NCBI GenBank assembly: GCA_025456495.1
Contig: JALOKO010000016.1
Location: 1 to 18,374 of the forward strand
Direction of reading: 5' to 3'
Origin: Bryobacterales bacterium
GTDB taxonomy: Bacteria; Acidobacteriota; Terriglobia; Bryobacterales; Bryobacteraceae
DNA: 18,374 bases
Shown here: positions 8,024-14,874 of the stretch, piece after piece
Position numbering within the stretch: the stretch's first letter is position 1
Layout of the letters: every line of letters begins with the position of its first letter
Program-made: the position numbers and the translations under genes
Notes under the pieces: generated by a model
The model's input: the letters and a program-made list of their open reading frames with translations, nothing else
The model's database searches: none
What the model was told of the DNA's origin: nothing

Positions 8024-9076
8024 ATGAAACTCAGCGAACTCGCAAAACGATTAAATTGCACCGTAATCGGCAATGACGAACTGGAAATCCATGGGGTTGC
8101 GGGGATTGACCAGGCGGGCCCCAGCCACCTGTCGTTCCTGTCCAACCCGAAGTACGCATTGAAGGCGCGGCAGAGCCAGGCCGGGGCGATCCTGATGAAG
8201 CAGCCCATGGAGGGCCTCAGCGCCGCGTGCGTGCTCTCGGCGGACCCCTACTTAGACTTTGCCCGCGCCCTTGAGTGTTTCTACGCGCCGCCCCGTCCGT
8301 CCCCCGGAATCCACCCCTCCGCTGTGATTGACCCCACTGCGCAATTGGGCGATCACGTCTCCATCGGAGCCTGCTGCGTCGTGGGGCCACAGGTCAAGTT
8401 GGGACATCGCGCCGTGCTGCATCCGCACGTGGTTCTTTACGAAGGGGCTGAGATCGGCGACGACTTCCACGCGCATGCCCACTCCAGCGTTCGCGAATTC
8501 TGCCGCATCGGCCATCGCGTTACCCTACAGAACGGAGTGGTGGTGGGCGGCGACGGTTTCGGCTTCGCCAAGCAGAGCGACGGCCGCCATTACAAGATGG
8601 TGCAGAGCGGCATCACCATCGTCGAGGATGATGTGGAAATCCAATGCCTGAGCGCGATTGACCGCGCGACGGTTGGTGAAACCCGCGTCCGCCGGGGCGC
8701 GAAGATCGATAACCTGGTCCAGGTAGGCCACGCCTGCACGGTGGGCGAGGACAACATCATCTGCGCGCAGGCAGGGCTCGCTGGCAGCTCGCATCTGGGC
8801 CGGAACGTACTGCTTGCGGGCCAGGCTGGCATCTCCGGCCATCTCACCATTCACGACAACGCAATCGTCTATGCCCAGGCAGGCATTGGCGGCGACGTGC
8901 CCGCGGGGGAACTGATGGCTGGCAGCCCCGCCTTTGACGCACGCACCTGGCGCCGCGCGGTGGCTGCGTTTCCGCAGTTGCCGGAAATGGTCCGCACCCT
9001 GCGCGACCTGCGAAAGCGCGTGGAAACGCTGGAGGCCGCTGCATCCTCCGCCCATCCTTCCCCTTCAGAGGAATAA
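8024..9076 (+). CDS. lpxD: UDP-3-O-acylglucosamine N-acyltransferase
   Basis: Third step of lipid A biosynthesis: transfers a 3-hydroxyacyl chain from acyl-ACP to the 2-amino group of UDP-3-O-acylglucosamine in the cytoplasm. The 350-aa product matches usual LpxD length. The N-terminal uridine-binding domain (about 1-95) contains GVAGIDQAGPSHLSFLSNPKY. A left-handed beta-helix of hexapeptide repeats (about 98-300) carries the family hallmarks GGDGFGFA (175-182), IDRAT and KIDNLVQVGH. H236 and H273 correspond to the catalytic H239 and H276 of E. coli LpxD. A C-terminal helix (about 310-340) follows. No SD precedes the ATG. The next gene starts 5 nt after the stop, so the two are likely cotranscribed. 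The barrel gene diverges immediately upstream. Whether fabZ, lpxA or lpxB lie near cannot be seen; none is in the window. Confidence 0.97.
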   Translation: MKLSELAKRLNCTVIGNDELEIHGVAGIDQAGPSHLSFLSNPKYALKARQSQAGAILMKQPMEGLSAACVLSADPYLDFARALECFYAPPRPSPGIHPSAVIDPTAQLGDHVSIGACCVVGPQVKLGHRAVLHPHVVLYEGAEIGDDFHAHAHSSVREFCRIGHRVTLQNGVVVGGDGFGFAKQSDGRHYKMVQSGITIVEDDVEIQCLSAIDRATVGETRVRRGAKIDNLVQVGHACTVGEDNIICAQAGLAGSSHLGRNVLLAGQAGISGHLTIHDNAIVYAQAGIGGDVPAGELMAGSPAFDARTWRRAVAAFPQLPEMVRTLRDLRKRVETLEAAASSAHPSPSEE

Positions 9077-9081
9077 TCCCC

Positions 9082-9855
9082 ATGGCTGATGAAAAGAAAA
9101 TCGGGGTCCGCAAGCCGAAGGCCTACGCCGACCCGCAATTCCTGAACAGCTCAGACGCACGCACCTTGCGCATCCTGTCTGAGTACCTTGAGCCGCAGGC
9201 CCGCTTCCGTCGCGCCAAAGTCCACGACACGGTTGTCTTTTTCGGCTCGGCGCGTATCGCCGAGGATGGCCCGATGGGCAAGTATTACGCCGATGCCCGC
9301 GAGTTGGCCCGCCGCATCACCGTGTGGAGCGATGCGCTTCCCGCCGATGATCGCCGCTTCGTCATCTGTAGCGGCGGTGGCCCCGGCATCATGGAGGCAG
9401 CCAATCGCGGCGCCTGCGATGCGGGCGGCAAGAGTATCGGGCTGAACATCAGCCTGCCTTTCGAACAGGCCCCCAACCCCTACATCAGTGATGAACTGAA
9501 CTTCGAGTTCCACTACTTTTTCATGCGCAAACTCTGGTTTGCTTACCTCGCCAAGGCCCTGGTCATCTTCCCGGGCGGCTTTGGCACCTTGGACGAGTTG
9601 TTCGAATTGTTCACGCTGGTGCAGACCCACAAACTCCGCAAGGAGATGGTGCTGCTGATCTACGGCAAGCAGTATTGGAACGAGGTCATCAACTTTGAGG
9701 CGATGGCAAAGCACGGCATGATATCCCCGGAAGACCTGGACCTCTTCCACTGGGCCGATGACGTCGACACCGCTTTTGATGTGGTTCGCGAGGGCCTTAC
9801 GCGGCTGTATCTGAACGGCAACGGGGGCCTTCCCGGTTCCCCGCTGCTGAAGTAA
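9082..9855 (+). CDS. LOG-family protein (nucleoside 5'-monophosphate phosphoribohydrolase type)
   Basis: Member of the LOG/lysine-decarboxylase-like Rossmann family, whose characterised members cleave the N-glycosidic bond of nucleoside 5'-monophosphates, including cytokinin nucleotides. The 257-aa protein carries both diagnostic motifs: SGGGPGIMEA (97-106) and PGGFGTLDELFE (164-175), plus the R149-K150 pair of the active site. An N-terminal extension of about 48 residues precedes the first strand VVFFGSARI, as in the longer LOG subgroup. AGAGGA, which overlaps the end of lpxD, serves as SD for the ATG at 9082; the genes are separated by 5 nt. The substrate cannot be told from sequence: despite old 'lysine decarboxylase' annotations, decarboxylation is not expected. 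The link to lpxD is probably just operon housekeeping. Confidence 0.92.
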   Translation: MADEKKIGVRKPKAYADPQFLNSSDARTLRILSEYLEPQARFRRAKVHDTVVFFGSARIAEDGPMGKYYADARELARRITVWSDALPADDRRFVICSGGGPGIMEAANRGACDAGGKSIGLNISLPFEQAPNPYISDELNFEFHYFFMRKLWFAYLAKALVIFPGGFGTLDELFELFTLVQTHKLRKEMVLLIYGKQYWNEVINFEAMAKHGMISPEDLDLFHWADDVDTAFDVVREGLTRLYLNGNGGLPGSPLLK

Positions 9856-9976
9856 GCGGCTGCCCTGGCTGCTACCGGCATGGCGGCGGTGCAGGCACGC
9901 GCGAGGCCATCATTCGTTCCGGCCCGGGCCAATGCCGGATCTGGATCTGGGGCTGACATCCGGTCTGGGCCTGCAA
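9856..9976. other. convergent intergenic spacer with inverted repeats
   Basis: A 121-bp spacer between the ends of the LOG gene and the large secreted protease-like gene. It holds CCGGAT (9935-9940) and ATCCGG (9958-9963), which can form a 6-bp stem with a 17-nt loop, and a GGCCCGGGCC palindrome (9921-9930). Neither is followed by a T-tract, so any terminator role for the converging genes is weakly supported. Confidence 0.3.
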
Positions 9977-12900
9977 TCAGTTGGGCCTTGGACCCACAAT
10001 CATGTTCACCTCGTTGCTGTCCTGCCCGCCCACCGTCAGGCGGACGGAATAGGTGCCGGGCGCGAGGTCAGCGGGTACGCGCGCGTTCACCTGGTACAGG
10101 CCCGTAAAGCCGGGAGCCAGTCCTGCGAAAGGAACTGCCTCGGTGGCAAGCACCCGATCGCCCATGCGCACCGTCACCTCCGATGCCGTTCGGAATACGC
10201 CACGTCCGGCCGGAACCACGGGACCCAAGCCGGTGGCGAAGATCTGGACGAAGTCATCCGGCGTCGCGGGCGTCACGTTGGTCTTGTCCGCGAAATTGTT
10301 GCGCAGAATCGCGCCCAGGTTCGTCCCAGCATCGAAAAAGACGCCGGGCTGATGAAGGAACAGGGGTGTCTCGAATGAATTGGACTCCCCGTCCGGGGTC
10401 CTCACCACCACCTGCGCTGTGTTGCCGCTCAAGCCGGCAGGCACATAGAAATTGACTTGCTGGTCGCTGATGAACACCAGCGGCGCGGCCACCCCGTTCA
10501 CACTCACCCTCACCCCTTGCAGTTCCGTGGGCAACGGGGTAAATCCAGCTAAGCGTTGTTCGCCCGCAGCCAGCGAAACCCCAAACAATGACGCCAGACT
10601 GCCGGGACTCAAGCCAGCGGCGAAACTGGCCCCATTCGTGGCTCCACGCACATCCGGCAGCAGATCAGGCAGCGCCGTGACGGTGAGTTCGGTGCGTTCC
10701 CGCTCACCCTCAATGAAGGCCTTGGCGAGGTTCACCGCGGCGGAGCCAACCGTCCATCGGAAACTCACGCGCCCCTCGGCGTCGGTGGTCGCCATGGCGG
10801 GAGTGACGCTGCCACCGGTGGTTGGCTCCAGCGTTACCGGCACACCCTGATAGGGTAAACCGCGGGCGTCGGTCACCCGCAATTCGATGGGCCGCAAGGC
10901 TTCCGAGTCGGGCAGCGCCTGCACGCGCGGCGGCGACGTGAGTTGCAACGACAGTCCACCCAGGGAGGCCACGGCGATTGCGGCCTCGGAAGGCAGAAAG
11001 CTGCCATCCTCAACGGACGCCAACACGCGCGCCACCCCTGGCTGCAGCGCCATAAAGGGCACATCCACGCTGTTTGCCCCAGCGGCAAGCGTCGCCGTCG
11101 CGGGCAGGTTCAGCAAGCCTCCAGCGCCGCTTAGCGCAATGCTCACCGCGCCGTCGGAACCGCGGCGGGTCACGCGCAACACGCCCTCACTGCCGGCAAG
11201 CACGCCGCGGGCTGGAAACGCATCCAGCTCCAGCGCGGGCCTCAGGTTGGTATCGGCAAAGGCGAGGCTGGCGGAGCGGTCGTGAAAGAAGTTCACAAAC
11301 TCCTGACGCACCCGGTTCAACTTTTCCAGAGCGGGCTGCACCCTGGTTTCGTCTTGCGTCACCAGGACAAAGGCAAATCGAAATCGTCGCTGCGCGATGG
11401 TGTGGTCTGGCCTGCGCAACCCGTTGGCGGCAATGATGTCATCCATCGAAAAGCCGCGCCTGTTGCCCGCGATCTGCACGTCGCGCTGCGGCGCACGGGC
11501 GGTCGCACCCAGCCCATCCACATAGAACAGGCTTTGCTCAAGCCCTACCTGGTTTGGCGCAATCAACCCCATCAGGTAACGGTCCAATTCCGAAAAGCGC
11601 AAGGACGGCGCACCCGTCGTGAAGGTATTTCCGTTCTCCCCGGTGGGTGGCGCCGACAGGTCACTGCCCTCCATGAACGAGCCTTGCGAATTGAACCGAA
11701 AGCTCCAATGCGCCAGTTGCCGACCCAGCAAATTGAAGGTATTCACTGAGCCCTCGCGCAAACGCGGAAACGCCAGAAAACGGTGCCCGGCCTCGTGAGC
11801 CAACACCGATAGGGGAGAGTTTTCAGTGGATCCCAGCACCGGCACCGTGTCAAGCGGTCCATCCGGATACTGGCTCAGGGGACCCATGTTGATGATCGCC
11901 TGCAGCCGCTGGGGATTTCCAAAGAAACTCCGCCGGTCGAGGATCTCCTCCCCAATCCCCTCCACCTGGCTCTGCACCGTGATCGCAAACGCCACCGCTC
12001 CTAAGCCCGCGGAGATATTCGCGTCGTTGTAGTAGACGATGTAGTCGTAGTCGTCCGGCTGCGATTCCAGGAAGGTCTGCGTGGCCCGGAAGACGTCCAG
12101 TGAGGCCTGCGCACTGCTGGAGAAAATCTCCGCCACGGACGTGCCGACAGGCTCATTTGGTGGATTCAGGAACTGAATCAAGCGGCCGGTATCCCGGTTC
12201 CTGCCCGGTGTGATCCCCATCACGAACTGCCCGAACGGCGAACGGCGATGCAGGATCCGCACCTCGCCGTTGGGGGTGATGCGCAACTGGAACTCCACCA
12301 GGTTCTGCTCCAACAGCGGGCTGGATCCGAAACGAGGGATCCTGACATAGCTCACAATCACTTCCGTGGGCTGCAGGAAGACAAAGATGCCGCCCGTGGG
12401 GCCAATCGTTGCCGGGTTAAGGTCCAGCGTGGCTCCAGCGATCTTGGGCGGTCCCGAAAGGAAGCCGGTGTAGGTGCCGGTCTCGGCAAAGGTATCTTCG
12501 TCGCCAAAGGTGATGTGGCCATTCGAGTTCACAAACAGCCGGGTTTGCTGCACACCGTAAAAGGGAAACGCAAAGGGTAGTTCAAACTGCCGGCTATCGT
12601 CATCTTGGATGGGGTTTCCTTCGGCGGTGGAAGTGATGTTGATGGCAGGCCCGGTGATGGCGTCCTCGCGGAATGCGTCGTCGGCAAGCCGCACCTGATA
12701 GGCGGTTGCGCCTGCGTCGGTGGGCTGAAATTGAATTGAGCGCCCCACCAGCCCCCCCGGGAACACGTTCGAGGTGGCGATCACACCGCCATCCCCTCGC
12801 ATCACCAGGATGTCGCCCTCTACCTTTGCCGCGGTGCGTTGCAGATCCACTTGCTTGCCGCCCACATCAAGGCTTCGCGTTCCGGCGGCCAGCAGGCTGG

Positions 12901-13057
12901 CGCGCCGCTCCGCTGAGCGTTGGTGCAGGAAGATCTGCTGCCGGTCGTTGGCTGGTGATGTTCCGCAGCTTAAGGGCTTCGGGAGTTTCTGCGCCGATAG
13001 AGAGCCGATGGAAAGCAGCAGCGTCAGCAGAAGGGAAACAAACGCACGGATATTCAT
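9977..13057 (-). CDS. large secreted putative zinc metalloprotease with TIGR03437-like C-terminus
   Basis: Exported 1026-aa protein. A signal peptide (1-22) is followed by a nidogen/beta-sandwich-like region (about 150-300: FELPFAFPFYGVQQTRLFVNSNGHITFG). A putative catalytic segment (about 335-600) has the zinc-binding HEAGH motif (421-425) in LSVLAHEAGHRFLAF, then HWSFRF (450-455) and FSELDRYLMGLI (488-499), a block I recall from related secreted proteins of Acidobacteria. Two beta-sandwich segments follow (about 620-700 and 705-797), the second of bacterial Ig-like (Big_1) type with VTPAMATTDAEGRVSFRW. The end (about 800-1026) matches the Solibacter-type C-terminal domain (NGASFAAGLSPGSLASLFG, FISDQQVNFYVPAGL, FVQIFATGLGPV). 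The third zinc ligand is not certain; E490 is a candidate. A purine stretch (AAAGAGAC) precedes the ATG at 13057. It stands alone, flanked by opposite-strand genes. Peptidase activity is inferred. Confidence 0.85.
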   Translation of the reverse strand: MNIRAFVSLLLTLLLSIGSLSAQKLPKPLSCGTSPANDRQQIFLHQRSAERRASLLAAGTRSLDVGGKQVDLQRTAAKVEGDILVMRGDGGVIATSNVFPGGLVGRSIQFQPTDAGATAYQVRLADDAFREDAITGPAINITSTAEGNPIQDDDSRQFELPFAFPFYGVQQTRLFVNSNGHITFGDEDTFAETGTYTGFLSGPPKIAGATLDLNPATIGPTGGIFVFLQPTEVIVSYVRIPRFGSSPLLEQNLVEFQLRITPNGEVRILHRRSPFGQFVMGITPGRNRDTGRLIQFLNPPNEPVGTSVAEIFSSSAQASLDVFRATQTFLESQPDDYDYIVYYNDANISAGLGAVAFAITVQSQVEGIGEEILDRRSFFGNPQRLQAIINMGPLSQYPDGPLDTVPVLGSTENSPLSVLAHEAGHRFLAFPRLREGSVNTFNLLGRQLAHWSFRFNSQGSFMEGSDLSAPPTGENGNTFTTGAPSLRFSELDRYLMGLIAPNQVGLEQSLFYVDGLGATARAPQRDVQIAGNRRGFSMDDIIAANGLRRPDHTIAQRRFRFAFVLVTQDETRVQPALEKLNRVRQEFVNFFHDRSASLAFADTNLRPALELDAFPARGVLAGSEGVLRVTRRGSDGAVSIALSGAGGLLNLPATATLAAGANSVDVPFMALQPGVARVLASVEDGSFLPSEAAIAVASLGGLSLQLTSPPRVQALPDSEALRPIELRVTDARGLPYQGVPVTLEPTTGGSVTPAMATTDAEGRVSFRWTVGSAAVNLAKAFIEGERERTELTVTALPDLLPDVRGATNGASFAAGLSPGSLASLFGVSLAAGEQRLAGFTPLPTELQGVRVSVNGVAAPLVFISDQQVNFYVPAGLSGNTAQVVVRTPDGESNSFETPLFLHQPGVFFDAGTNLGAILRNNFADKTNVTPATPDDFVQIFATGLGPVVPAGRGVFRTASEVTVRMGDRVLATEAVPFAGLAPGFTGLYQVNARVPADLAPGTYSVRLTVGGQDSNEVNMIVGPRPN

Positions 13058-13181
13058 AGAAGTCTCTTTGGGCTATTCGATCTTTTTCCAACCTAACATT
13101 ACTTACACGGAGTCGTAAAGCTGAAATTGAGATCCGATATTTTGGCTTTGGGATAGACCCCGGCGGCATCCTCAGCGCGGC

Positions 13182-13240
13182 GATTCCCCGCCTGGCCAAT
13201 TCGATTCGGGGTATGGCCGTTTCGGATTCCGGGCATGGCC
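13182..13240 (+). repeat. three tandem 16-bp direct repeats, likely operator array
   Basis: Three copies of GATTCnnnGnnTGGCC occur at 13182-13197, 13203-13218 and 13225-13240. Copies 2 and 3 match at 14 of 16 positions, copies 1 and 3 at 13 of 16. The period is 21 then 22 bp, close to two helical turns, so all sites face the same side of DNA. The array ends 24 bp upstream of the TATACT box of the serine hydrolase gene, directly beside the expected -35 position. No -35 consensus is seen there, which suits an activator-dependent promoter. It could instead regulate the divergent gene starting at 13057. Confidence 0.6.
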
Positions 13241-13264
13241 AGCGCAACGCGGCAACCAGCCCGC

Positions 13265-13270
13265 TATACT
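13265..13270 (+). promoter_or_regulatory. candidate -10 box of a leaderless promoter
   Basis: TATACT (5 of 6 to consensus) is followed by six bases and then the ATG at 13277. Initiation about 7 bp after the box would fall on or next to the A of the ATG, giving a leaderless mRNA. No SD is present, in agreement. Confidence 0.5.
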
Positions 13271-13276
13271 GGCGCC

Positions 13277-14230
13277 ATGTCGATTCGCCGCGCCCACCCG
13301 TGGATATCCGTCGCGCTCATCCTTCTATGTTGCTCCTGCAATCCTACCCCCTCCGCGCCACCCGCGCCGTCCAGCGCCGGGGAGCGCATCGCGGCCTTCC
13401 CCGCTGAGGTAAGCGTCTATGCCAAGGTACTGGAAACCGGCAAGGACTTTGCCCATCAGGCTGACCGGGACGTTCGCACGGCCAGCACCATCAAGCTGCC
13501 CATCATGGTGACCTGCTATTCCGCGGTAGCCGAAGGCAAGGCGCGATGGGACGAGACGATCCCCATCACACCCGAAGCCAAGGTTTCCGGCTCCGGCGTC
13601 ATCCGGGAGTTTGAAGACGGCACGCCGCTGACGCTGCGCGACCTGATGCACGTAATGATCGTCGTCAGCGACAACACGGCCACCAACCTGTTGCTGGACC
13701 GGCTGTCAGCCGATTCCGTCAACGATGTCATGCAGCGACTGGACCTCAGCCGCACCCGCAGCATGCGCAAGATTCGGGGTGATGGCTCTCAATTGAAGGC
13801 GGCCAGCGGCTGGAGCAAGGAGGGCGAGAGCGAGGAAAACAAGCGCTTCGGGATTGGGCGCTCCACCCCGCGCGAGATGGTGAGGCTGCTGGAGATGCTG
13901 CACGCCGGCAAGGTGGTGAACGGGGAGGCATCCCGCGAGATGATTGCGGTCCTCAAGCGACAGCAATACAAGGACGGTATCGGACGCCGCATCGCGGACA
14001 CCGATGGCATTGAGGTGGCTTCGAAAAGTGGCGCGCTGGACGCCCTCCGCAGCGACGTCGGACTCGTCTATCACCCACGCGGAACCCTTGCCATCGCCGT
14101 CACCGTGGATGGGATGTCCAAGACGGACTATTCGGCTGACAACGCCGGCAATCGGTTTATCGCGGATCTCACCGAAGACCTGCTGCGGGAGCTGTTGCCG
14201 CCGAAGGAAGGTTCCGCCCAAGGCAACTAG
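13277..14230 (+). CDS. class A beta-lactamase-fold serine hydrolase, exported, probable lipoprotein
   Basis: Exported 317-aa serine hydrolase. The start is the ATG at 13277: it opens with a basic N-terminus and hydrophobic stretch ending LILLCCSC, where C21 may be lipidated (the lipobox is atypical, with Cys at -3). The catalytic domain (about 40-305) has S70-T-I-K73 (nucleophile and base), SDN (131-133) and K250-S-G (the KTG-like triad), all as in class A beta-lactamases. The omega-loop ExxLN carrying the deacylating Glu166 is not found. That region (about 160-198) is instead a longer basic and Glu-rich loop ending in GRSTPREM. The enzyme may thus be a poor beta-lactamase and act on cell-wall peptides or another ester or amide. 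Calling it a resistance gene is not justified. It is transcribed alone, with a repeat array and TATACT box upstream. Confidence 0.87.
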   Translation: MSIRRAHPWISVALILLCCSCNPTPSAPPAPSSAGERIAAFPAEVSVYAKVLETGKDFAHQADRDVRTASTIKLPIMVTCYSAVAEGKARWDETIPITPEAKVSGSGVIREFEDGTPLTLRDLMHVMIVVSDNTATNLLLDRLSADSVNDVMQRLDLSRTRSMRKIRGDGSQLKAASGWSKEGESEENKRFGIGRSTPREMVRLLEMLHAGKVVNGEASREMIAVLKRQQYKDGIGRRIADTDGIEVASKSGALDALRSDVGLVYHPRGTLAIAVTVDGMSKTDYSADNAGNRFIADLTEDLLRELLPPKEGSAQGN

Positions 14231-14235
14231 TTTTT
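14194..14235 (+). terminator. possible intrinsic terminator spanning the serine hydrolase stop codon
   Basis: GTTGCC (14194-14199) and GGCAAC (14222-14227) form a perfect 6-bp stem around a 22-nt loop containing a nested GGAA/TTCC. The stop codon TAG follows directly, then TTTTT (14231-14235). The stem is coding sequence. The long loop makes it weaker than the terminator at 14773. Confidence 0.35.
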
Positions 14236-14356
14236 CGTGTCGCCAAAGCTGCCAGGGCTTGCGCGGCATGCCCGCTTGACGCCCCGAATTGTTCTGTGAG
14301 ACATTGCAACTTGCCAGAGTGCCCATGCATTCGGCTCCCCGTGCGCACATGCGCTT

Positions 14357-14376
14357 GAAAGGCCGGGCCGCCTTTC
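14357..14376 (+). promoter_or_regulatory. perfect hairpin in the leader of the STAS gene
   Basis: GAAAGGC (14357-14363) and GCCTTTC (14370-14376) form a 7-bp perfect stem with a 6-nt loop CGGGCC. It lies 14 nt before the SD AGGGAGGA (14391-14398) of the STAS gene. With no T-tract it is not a terminator; it may be an mRNA structure or a dyad operator. Confidence 0.4.
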
Positions 14377-14403
14377 CGGGAAGGATCTACAGGGAGGACT
14401 GCA

Positions 14404-14745
14404 ATGAGTTTGAAGGTTAATGTGCGTCAGGCGGGAGACGTGGCTGTTGTGGATTTGAGCGGCAAGATCACCCTTGGTGAAGGCTCAGGCGCTCTCCGCG
14501 ACACCATCGCCGATGTCTCCGGCAAGGGAAACAAGAACATCCTGCTGAACATGGCCGATGTCACCTACATCGATAGCGCCGGGCTTGGGGAACTGGTGGG
14601 CAGCTACACCTCTGTCACCAACAAGGGCGGCCAACTGAAGCTGGTGGCGCTGCAAAACAAGATCAAGGACCTGATGCAGATCACCAAGCTGCACACCGTG
14701 TTCATGGTCTTCGAATCCGAAGACGAGGCCATCGCCAGCTACTAG
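14404..14745 (+). CDS. STAS-domain anti-sigma factor antagonist
   Basis: Small soluble STAS protein (113 aa) of the SpoIIAA/RsbV type. Such proteins, when unphosphorylated, bind an anti-sigma kinase and free its sigma factor; phosphorylation on a conserved Ser blocks this. The whole protein is one STAS domain. The strand DVAVVDLSGKIT leads to the signature ILLNMADVTYIDSAGLGELV, where S58 is the phosphorylatable Ser, and the end is FESEDEAIASY. The strong SD AGGGAGGA 5 nt before the ATG suggests high expression. It is monocistronic, with a hairpin in the leader and a strong terminator 28 nt after the stop. No anti-sigma kinase, phosphatase or sigma factor gene is visible nearby, so its partner must be encoded elsewhere. 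A role in a partner-switching module other than sigma control is also possible. Confidence 0.93.
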   Translation: MSLKVNVRQAGDVAVVDLSGKITLGEGSGALRDTIADVSGKGNKNILLNMADVTYIDSAGLGELVGSYTSVTNKGGQLKLVALQNKIKDLMQITKLHTVFMVFESEDEAIASY

Positions 14746-14772
14746 ATACAGTTCCCCGCAGAGCCGAAACGG

Positions 14773-14799
14773 GGGTCGTCCGAAAGGGCGGCCCTTTTT
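14773..14799 (+). terminator. intrinsic terminator of the STAS gene
   Basis: A 9-bp stem GGGTCGTCC/GGGCGGCCC (14773-14781 with 14786-14794, two G-U pairs) closed by a stable GAAA tetraloop and followed by TTTTT (14795-14799). It begins 28 nt after the STAS stop codon. Confidence 0.92.
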
Positions 14800-14874
14800 C
14801 GTGTGAACCGCCCGTTGGTTTAGGACGTTCGCTCACCTGCCTGCCAGCCGATTACATCCCGTCGACGGCCCGGG

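Noticed and set aside
7993..8208. Upstream extension of the barrel gene to an ATG at 8208
   Set aside because: It would overlap the start of lpxD by 185 bp and bury the signal peptide; an open frame here is a by-product of GC-rich coding.
9921..9930. GGCCCGGGCC palindrome in the convergent spacer
   Set aside because: A short G/C palindrome is expected by chance at this GC content, and it has no T-tract.
13235..13276. Upstream in-frame ATG at 13235 as start of the serine hydrolase
   Set aside because: It would add 14 non-signal residues, lies within and just past the repeat array and upstream of the TATACT box, and has no SD.
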